DNA from: Planctomycetaceae bacterium
GTDB taxonomy: Bacteria; Planctomycetota; Planctomycetia; Planctomycetales; Planctomycetaceae
Direction: 5' to 3'
Assembly (NCBI GenBank): GCA_015485495.1
Contig: WFTL01000094.1
Location: forward strand, 1 to 64,000
Length of the DNA: 64,000 bases
In this document: positions 58,048 through 64,000 of the stretch, piece after piece
Layout of the letters: every line of letters starts with the position of its first letter
How positions within the stretch are numbered: position 1 is the stretch's first letter
The notes under the pieces: model-generated
Told to the model about the DNA's origin: nothing
Seen by the model: only the letters and a program-made list of their open reading frames with translations
The model's database searches: none
Position numbers and translations under genes: made by a program

Positions 58048-59418
58048 TCACTTGCCGATGCAGAAGTGACTGAAGATGTGGTCCAGAATGTCGTCCGTCC
58101 AGGTTTCCCCGCAGACGATTTTCAGTTCGTGCAGTGCTTCGCGCAGTTCCACAGCCGTGATTTCTTCCCCCGCCTCCTGGCGGACCGACTGGTCGGCACT
58201 CATGACCGCATCGTGCGCCCGGCGCAGGCTGTCCCGGCAGCGGACGGCCGTCGTGGCCAGAAGCTGCTGCCGGACGGAACGGCTGCCGCTCAAAGCCGCC
58301 GCAATGCCCTTCCGCAGATCGGCAATGCCCTCGCCGGTCCGGGCGCACACGGATACATCGGCTTCCGGCAGACGGTCTGCCGGACGGGTTCGTCGGTCGA
58401 TCCGGGTCCCGACACGCAGCACCGCTGTTCCCCTGCGCTCAATGGCCTCCAGCCCCGCCGCATCCCGGTCGCACTCCTCCCGGGACATGCCGGCTGACCG
58501 GCACCAGAGCACCAGGTCAGCGCCGGCCGTCTGCTGTTCTGACAGATCCCGGGCCGCACGGGTCATCGCATCACCGGCATCCGCCGTCCCGGCCGTATCG
58601 ACAAGTTCCACCGTGCGGGAACCCACCGATACCAGACAGCTCAGATAATCCCGCGTCGTTCCCGCCTGGTCGGATGCGATGGCCAGTTCCCGTCCGGCGA
58701 GGCGATTGAACAGTGTGCTCTTGCCGGCATTGGGCAGACCGGCCAGAACGACGCGCGGATGGTACCCCGAAGGCAGCCGCACCTCGGCATCGCGCAGCAG
58801 GCCGGCCAGAGCGGCCCGGATTCCCGACAGCCTGTCCAGCATCGATTCGGCAGACAGGAATTCGATGTCTTCTTCGGCGAAATCCAGACCGGCCTCCAGA
58901 TCGCCCAGCATCGCGATCAGATCGTGCCGCAGTTCCCGGATACGCTGCGTGAGGCCTCCACCGAACTGCGTCAGTGCCTGCTGCAGTTCCTCGTGGTCGG
59001 CTGCGTCAATGATCCCCAGGACCGCTTCGGCCTGCAGGAGATCGATCCGCCCGGCCAAAAAAGCCCTCAGCGTGAACTCCCCCCGTTCCGCCGGGACGGC
59101 ACCGCGCCGATAAAGTGCGTCCAGAAGGATTTCCAGCAGAGACGGCGCGCCGATCGTGTGGATTTCCGCCGACGGCTGCCCCGTGTAACTGCGGGTGCCA
59201 GGCCAGACCTGCACGGCTGCCGGCAGATCTCCGTCCAGTTCATCAACCCGAATGCGGCCCGAAACACGCCGTGGAAGGCCCGATGTCGGCAGACGAACGT
59301 CGAAGACCGTCTGCACGACGGAAACAGCCTCCGGCCCGGACAGTCGAATGACGCCGCGACAGCCGGATCCGGGAGGCGATGCGATGGCAGCGATCGTCCG
59401 ATCCGTCGACGGGATCAT
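58048..59418 (-). CDS. mnmE: tRNA modification GTPase MnmE
   Basis: Acts with MnmG to modify wobble uridine 34 of tRNAs. The 456-residue protein has the N-terminal folate-binding domain (TIAAIASPPGSGCRGVIRLSG), helical domains, and the G domain: G1 GLPNAGKST, G2 TTRD, G3 DTAG. The G4 box, normally NKxD, reads TRID, so guanine recognition may be altered. The C-terminus FCIGK has the catalytic Cys of the FCIGK motif. yidC ends 3 bases before its start, matching the usual yidC-mnmE order near the chromosome origin in many bacteria. Confidence 0.95.
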   Translation of the reverse strand: MIPSTDRTIAAIASPPGSGCRGVIRLSGPEAVSVVQTVFDVRLPTSGLPRRVSGRIRVDELDGDLPAAVQVWPGTRSYTGQPSAEIHTIGAPSLLEILLDALYRRGAVPAERGEFTLRAFLAGRIDLLQAEAVLGIIDAADHEELQQALTQFGGGLTQRIRELRHDLIAMLGDLEAGLDFAEEDIEFLSAESMLDRLSGIRAALAGLLRDAEVRLPSGYHPRVVLAGLPNAGKSTLFNRLAGRELAIASDQAGTTRDYLSCLVSVGSRTVELVDTAGTADAGDAMTRAARDLSEQQTAGADLVLWCRSAGMSREECDRDAAGLEAIERRGTAVLRVGTRIDRRTRPADRLPEADVSVCARTGEGIADLRKGIAAALSGSRSVRQQLLATTAVRCRDSLRRAHDAVMSADQSVRQEAGEEITAVELREALHELKIVCGETWTDDILDHIFSHFCIGK

Positions 59419-59421
59419 CGT

Positions 59422-61602
59422 TCAGCGTCCGGATTTTCCTGGCCGCCGCTTCCTGTCGCGGTTCTTTCCTCCGGACCGCTGACGGTTCTGTTCGGCCTGT
59501 TCTTTGGCCTGTTCGGCCGCTTCCACAAGACGTTCCAGAAACCCTTTCGTCCGGCGGCCGGGTTTGTCCGCAGAAGCCGCCTTTTTCTTCTTCTGGCTGT
59601 TCTTCTGAATGCGCCCGTTGTTCGATGATTCGCCCGGTGTGCCGCCGTCCGCTGCCACCGCCGGTGTCTTCGTCACCAGTCCGCTGCCCAGCAGCTTCCG
59701 CTCCCCGATGCTCCACAGGCTGGATGCCACGAAATAAATACACAGTCCGGCCGGCACATGCCAGAACATAACGGCGAACAGGATCGTCATCACATTCATC
59801 ATCTTGTGCTGCAGTTCCTGCTGTTCGTCGGTCGGCGGGGGCATGAACAGTTTCTGCTGCACCAGAAACAGCGTCACATTGATGCAGGGAAGAATGTTGA
59901 AATCCTGCCCCAGAAACGGCAGCGAAAACGGCATCTGAAACAGAGCGTCCGGCGCTGCCAGATTGTCGATCCACAGAAACCTCGACAGCCGCAGATCGAC
60001 CGCCGTATTCAGACACGTGTACAGACCAATGAATACCGGAAACTGAACAAACACCGGCAGACATCCGCCCAGCGGATTGATGTCGTATTTTCTCCACAGC
60101 TCCATCTGCGCCCGAGCGAGCTTCTCGCGGTCGTCGCCGTATTTCTGTTTGAGTTCATTGATTTTCGGCTGCAGTTCCTTCATGCGGGCGGCACTGACCG
60201 CCTGTTTGCGCGACAGGGGAAACAGACAACAGCGGACAATCACCGTCAGGCAGATGATGGCCAGCCAGTAGGGCAGTCCCACGCCATACAGGAAACTGAG
60301 CACATCATGCAGAATGCGGGCGATGAACCCGAAATAGGATCCGTAATCCAGAACCCGGTCTGCTTCGAACGGCGGCGGATCGAGCAGCGCCCGATGTTTC
60401 GGCCCCGCAAACAGCAGGTACCCGTGTTCTGCAATGTCGCCTTCCTGTCCGGACGGCTGCAGCACCACGGGAGTCGATTTCAGACGGAATGTGATGTCCG
60501 CCAGGCTGGCGTTGCGCCGCGGTTCCAGAAGAACGGGCCAGATCCGGTCGATCCGAGGATGTGCCAGCCGCTGTTCCGCCGACCGAGGGTCGTCCGGAGC
60601 CAGCAGGGCGGCGAAAAACTGAACGTCCACCCCGGCATAGCGAATCGGCTGCGTCCATTTGTCTTCGCCCTCACCAACCGCTTCATCGAGCTGCCGTTCC
60701 GGCCAGTCCGGGTGCAGACGCCGCAGCTCCGTCCACAGTGCCTGCGTGGCCGATGCCGAAAACACTTCGGAACCGGACGCGTTGACAAATTCCAGCTTGA
60801 TGTCACGGAATTTGCGCGTGTGTTCGGTGTTCTCCAGAATGACGCCACAGGGACCGGTCAGCGTGTATTCGATCGACTGCTGCCGCGCCGACAGATTGCG
60901 AAACTGCAGCCGGCACCGAATCGTGTAGGCTGCCGGATCCGTCCGCAGCGGATCGGCGCCCTCCGCATCCCGTTTCAGACGCTGCACATGATAGATTTTC
61001 CGAATCTCCAGCCGGCCATCCGGTGACGGATACGTGAATGTCACCGAATCACGCCCCCGTTCGGCGACCTTCCAGTCGACCGTTTCCAGAGACAGGCCGG
61101 GCTGCAGATCGCTCAACTGGCGATCCACCTCATTCGAAGCCGTCTGCAGCGTCGCATGGGGCGACAGACTGGTTCCCAGAATCTGAACCTGTTCCTCCCG
61201 GTTTTCCAGGTCCTTCATCCTGGGATCGGCCAGCCGCACAGAAGCCACGGCGGCGCCGCGGCTGGTCAGTTCCACCTGAACCGCGTACCCGTCCTGCGGA
61301 TCCAGAGACCCCAGCACGACCGTTTCCTGAGGATAACGGACCACCTGACCCGGGTCACCCTGTGCAGTGTCGTCCGGAACTTCCGATTCTGCCACACCGT
61401 CCGCCGTCCCCTCGGCCGCAGCCGCAGCGCCCTGGTCGGAATCCGCCTGCCCGTCGCGGCGGCCGCCGTCTTCGACATCCGCCACACCCGCAGGCGGTTC
61501 TGCCTGAGGTTTTGGCGGGGGAGGAGGCGGAAACAGACGGGTCCAGATCAGAACGAAGCTGAAAGACAGGGCCAGAAACAGAAGCAGACGTCGCGTTTCC
61601 AT
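59422..61602 (-). CDS. yidC: Membrane protein insertase YidC
   Basis: Inserts and folds inner-membrane proteins with or without SecYEG. I start at ATG 61602 (METRRLLLFLALSFS). The 726-residue chain has an N-terminal helix, a long low-complexity Pro/Ala/Glu linker (about 25-90), a periplasmic beta-rich domain (about 90-390) and five conserved helices (FLYGVGLPYWLAIICLTV, RAQMELWRKYDINPLGGCLPV, FMPPPTDEQQELQHKMM). The tail is strongly basic (KKKKAA ... RDRKRRPGKSGR), which suggests ribosome contact, as in Gram-positive and mitochondrial homologues. mnmE follows directly. Confidence 0.95.
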   Translation of the reverse strand: METRRLLLFLALSFSFVLIWTRLFPPPPPPKPQAEPPAGVADVEDGGRRDGQADSDQGAAAAAEGTADGVAESEVPDDTAQGDPGQVVRYPQETVVLGSLDPQDGYAVQVELTSRGAAVASVRLADPRMKDLENREEQVQILGTSLSPHATLQTASNEVDRQLSDLQPGLSLETVDWKVAERGRDSVTFTYPSPDGRLEIRKIYHVQRLKRDAEGADPLRTDPAAYTIRCRLQFRNLSARQQSIEYTLTGPCGVILENTEHTRKFRDIKLEFVNASGSEVFSASATQALWTELRRLHPDWPERQLDEAVGEGEDKWTQPIRYAGVDVQFFAALLAPDDPRSAEQRLAHPRIDRIWPVLLEPRRNASLADITFRLKSTPVVLQPSGQEGDIAEHGYLLFAGPKHRALLDPPPFEADRVLDYGSYFGFIARILHDVLSFLYGVGLPYWLAIICLTVIVRCCLFPLSRKQAVSAARMKELQPKINELKQKYGDDREKLARAQMELWRKYDINPLGGCLPVFVQFPVFIGLYTCLNTAVDLRLSRFLWIDNLAAPDALFQMPFSLPFLGQDFNILPCINVTLFLVQQKLFMPPPTDEQQELQHKMMNVMTILFAVMFWHVPAGLCIYFVASSLWSIGERKLLGSGLVTKTPAVAADGGTPGESSNNGRIQKNSQKKKKAASADKPGRRTKGFLERLVEAAEQAKEQAEQNRQRSGGKNRDRKRRPGKSGR

Positions 61603-62400
61603 CGGGAGCCTGTGTCGACGATCAGTCGTGCGGTGCGAGAATGTCAGCCGATGGGCTGCCGTGAAAAAAAGCTGCCCGAAAGACACCTGCAGAATGAACA
61701 CGCATCAGCCAGCGCCGATTCAGACGCAGTCCGAACCCGCTGGCGGTCGATCCGGACGCCGGCTGCCTGAATGCACCCGGCGGAACACACGCGATCCGTT
61801 CAGGTGACCCTTCAGGAGTTGCGGACAGGATATCGGAGCCGTCCGGCAGGTTGCATCCCGGTTCAGCAGTGTTCCCAGGAATGCATCGCTTTTCCCGAGA
61901 AAACTCTGTCTGAACTCAGCATCCACAGCCAGCGTGCGCCGCTGTCGTCGCTCTTCGGAACAGACACGGGGTTCCTGAAAGGAAGCAGGGACGTGAAACA
62001 AACTGACTTCCGGAAGCGGCCTGCCGTCCGACCGGAAACCGCGGAGCGTTCTTTTTTGCGGATCAGGCACCGTCGCCGCCCGGTCCAGGGATGCCGGCCT
62101 GTGCCGATTCCCGGTTCTCCCCATCCTGTTTCATCTGTTCCGCGCTGATCATGCGGTGCACCGTGAGGATGTCCAGTCCGCCAACGAAGCTGTCTCCATT
62201 TTTTGGAATCGCTCGCCGCACTTCATAGCCATCCTGGTCCTGCTCAGAGGAAGCAGGAGAATTTCCTTCGTCGTTCCGATTCGGTTCGTTTTCAGCCCTG
62301 ACTGCAATCACTGTTCTGGTTCCGTTTTGCAGGAAAAGAGGAGCCGTTTCGGCACGCCGAGACTCTCGAAGACGGCCGCTTTCCGGAAGAAAACAGCTCC

Positions 62401-62423
62401 GTTCCGTTCGGCCCGAACGGAAC
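62401..62423. repeat. 23-bp near-perfect palindrome
   Basis: GTTCCGTTCGG and CCGAACGGAAC are exact reverse complements around one central C. As DNA this is a possible protein-binding site; as RNA the tight loop would open to a hairpin of about 10 pairs. There is no T-run on either side. It lies in the gap upstream of yidC. Confidence 0.6.
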
Positions 62424-62485
62424 GGCCGTCTGTCGATTCATTCGTCTGTGCCCGGCCGTTCTGATCGTTTCTTCACCGATTCCGA

Positions 62486-62547
62486 CCGGATTCGGGACAA
62501 TTTGCGTCTGCCAATGCGTCTGTTTCGGCAGTTTTGGCCGAATCCGG
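62486..62547. other. Nested inverted repeat, possible structured RNA
   Basis: CCGGATTCGG (62486-62495) pairs with CCGAATCCGG (62538-62547). Inside, CTGCC (62509-62513) can pair with GGCAG. The 62-base element could fold into a two-stem hairpin on either strand. I recognise no known RNA family. Confidence 0.35.
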
Positions 62548-62808
62548 CGTCCCTTTCGCGAGATCACACCAGCCGGCCTGGCCCGACCAGCCGATCCTTT
62601 CGGCGGGGCGGGACCCTATCCATTCGCCTCAACACCGTAAAGACCGATTTCGCGTCGGTCAGATGACGATCTCCCGCGAACGAACCGAAGTTCCGTCTGC
62701 AACGGGCTTTCCGTCTCGCAGTCTGTCGTGACTGACACGAAAGGAGCGATGCCCCCTGGAAGCCGGTTCCCGATCGGGCGCGACAGCTCTTTCCGTCGCG
62801 TTCGGACT

Positions 62809-64000
62809 TCAGTCATCCCCAAACACGTTCGTGTTCAGGCGGCCGGTCAGCTCATAGATGTTGATGAGCGCCCGGTTCAGCATCCGTTCCCCCGCACCGA
62901 TTTCGACCGGTGACACAGGAGCATCGGCCCCGTATCCCCCTTCGGATACCGCTTCGATCGTGGGAAAATACAGGCTGTGCCCGTTGCAGTACCCGAAGAA
63001 CAGCGTGTGATCCAGATAACAGCGTTCCCGCAGGCGAACCGCATGCCGGTGAAAGAATTCGCCGGAACCACCGACCAGAGCGATGTTTCCATTCAGCACC
63101 ACAGTGTTCAGTTCTGCCGGAATTCCGTCTGAAAACTCTTCAGCGGCGTTGCGAATGAGTTCCGGGAAAAACGCGGCCGAATACTGAAACACGACCAGAG
63201 GATTCTGGAAATCGACGCGCGACCGAAACTGAAACGCATCGACGCGACCGGCGACAGACGGCGTTTCCGGCACAGCCGTCGACGTGGACTCCACCAGTTC
63301 CAGAACTTTCTCAGCCAGCAGCGTGCCGAAGGCCTGCGGCCCGTTCACCCCCGATGGCGGTCGGGTACTCATGTCACCGGCAGCCCCCTGCATGAACACG
63401 CAGCCGGCCTGCAGTGACTTCTGAACATGACGCGCCAGATGTCCCGGATAGTCGCCCGAATAACGCAGATCCGCGGCGTCGATCATCGTGGGATGGGCCG
63501 CAAACCGGACGATGACAGCAATGGGCTGCCCCTCCTGGTCGTCCAGACGGATCACCGACAGACGCGGATCCGTGGTGGGAGGCTGCCGTTTGGTGTGGCG
63601 GTTGCGATTCAGGCTCAGATCGTCCCGCACCCCCACACCGATACGAGCCGGCTTCGCGCTGCGATCCGCTTCCAGAATGACATCCACCAGCCGACCGGGC
63701 AGGTCCCGACTCCATGCCACAGCTTCATCAAACGATCCGCGGCCATAACCATCGCGGTCCGTCAGTTCGATCACCGGGCCATGGTGAGTGTGACTGCCGG
63801 AAATCAGAACATGCTCAATGCCGGCCTGCTCGGCAATCTGCCGGCGAATCTGCTTCATCATGGGAGCCGTCGGGCCTCGTCCCAGATCCAGCCCCACAAT
63901 GGCCAGCTTCCCGTCACCGGCGTGAATCACCACCGCGCGGGCAGAAAGAGGATCCATCGTCCCTGTGGCTTTCGCCGCATGCCGGGCTCCGTACCCCCAC
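62809..64000 (-). CDS. Neutral/alkaline ceramidase-like protein (5' end cut by window)
   Basis: The frame is open to the right edge, so the gene begins outside the window. The edge reads GYGARHAAKATGTMDPLSARAV, the start of the neutral/alkaline ceramidase-like domain, which is why I reject the internal Met as the start. GSHTHHGP holds zinc-binding histidines, with NRNRH, RFAAHPT, GDYPGHLARH and QGAAGDMS further along. About 397 residues are visible. Many planctomycete members are exported and their substrate is not ceramide for certain; they are often near sulfatase or sugar-catabolic genes. The stop is at 62809. Confidence 0.87.
   Translation of the reverse strand, partial: WGYGARHAAKATGTMDPLSARAVVIHAGDGKLAIVGLDLGRGPTAPMMKQIRRQIAEQAGIEHVLISGSHTHHGPVIELTDRDGYGRGSFDEAVAWSRDLPGRLVDVILEADRSAKPARIGVGVRDDLSLNRNRHTKRQPPTTDPRLSVIRLDDQEGQPIAVIVRFAAHPTMIDAADLRYSGDYPGHLARHVQKSLQAGCVFMQGAAGDMSTRPPSGVNGPQAFGTLLAEKVLELVESTSTAVPETPSVAGRVDAFQFRSRVDFQNPLVVFQYSAAFFPELIRNAAEEFSDGIPAELNTVVLNGNIALVGGSGEFFHRHAVRLRERCYLDHTLFFGYCNGHSLYFPTIEAVSEGGYGADAPVSPVEIGAGERMLNRALINIYELTGRLNTNVFGDD

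Larger units (their letters stand above)
61603..62808. other. 1.2-kb intergenic stretch between yidC and the ceramidase-like gene
   Basis: rnpA and rpmH are often found before yidC, but neither is recognisable here. A GTG-initiated minus-strand frame of 82 residues (62063-62311, acidic, with DILTVHRMISAEQM) has only moderate coding character and could be a small gene. Two inverted repeats are listed separately. I see no tRNA-like fold. Confidence 0.5.

Noticed and set aside
62063-62311. 82-residue GTG-initiated frame on the minus strand as a gene
   Set aside because: Moderate third-position GC, no domain, no clear ribosome-binding site; mentioned in the gap entry only.

Overview
The window looks like a chromosomal segment of a planctomycete (family Planctomycetaceae or a close relative). 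The DNA is GC-rich. The gene set has many planctomycete hallmarks: a prepilin-like protein with N-terminal methylation motif and H-x9-DG tail (DUF1559), two secreted PQQ-type beta-propellers beginning WPQFRGP, Gfo/Idh/MocA oxidoreductases (one with a Tat signal), a SUMF1-type lipoprotein-like protein, a membrane Ser/Thr kinase, a ceramidase-like enzyme and an Na+-pumping NADH:quinone reductase. No tRNA, rRNA, CRISPR array, insertion sequence or phage gene was recognised. All genus-level statements are inference.

Positions 1-14853 (all minus strand) form a heavy-metal efflux locus with ten genes. Reading in the direction of transcription: Cys-rich secreted protein, membrane-fusion protein, CzcA-type RND pump, small lipoprotein with two CxxH-x6-CxxC modules, a strong hairpin, second Cys-rich protein, TolC-type outer-membrane lipoprotein, third Cys-rich protein, second membrane-fusion protein, CusA-type RND pump, and a His-rich lipoprotein cut by the left edge. 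Two pumps of different proton-relay type appear to share one TolC, and each periplasmic or outer-membrane component is preceded by a Cys-rich protein.

Positions 15136-17453 carry an isolated HMG-CoA reductase and a DUF1559 gene. The DUF1559 gene lies behind a clear cobalamin riboswitch (about 17565-17775, minus strand) whose expression platform can hide the Shine-Dalgarno sequence. This is the most surprising regulatory find. Positions 17915-21056 (plus) hold argB, argD and a class 3 lipase.

Positions 21145-34579 (minus) hold eight genes: PQQ propeller with EF-hands, aldehyde dehydrogenase, metallophosphoesterase-PA14, Gfo/Idh, a second PQQ propeller, membrane-anchored Ser/Thr kinase, an ATPase-permease fusion of the MlaF/MlaE type, and a translationally coupled helical membrane protein. 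Positions 35019-48810 mix housekeeping and accessory genes: hisS, a fatty-acid desaturase, an SDR, a catalytically dead dihydroorotase next to pyrB, Gfo/Idh plus SUMF1, a GGDEF protein, a PTS EIIA-bicarbonate transporter fusion, and a DUF1593 hydrolase.

Positions 49328-55517 are the complete nqrABCDEF operon with the FMN-attachment threonines and iron-sulfur cysteines in place. Positions 55562-64000 (minus) hold an aminotransferase, a J-domain-like/MshEN membrane protein, mnmE and yidC (adjacent), a 1.2-kb stretch without a convincing gene, and a ceramidase-like gene cut by the right edge.
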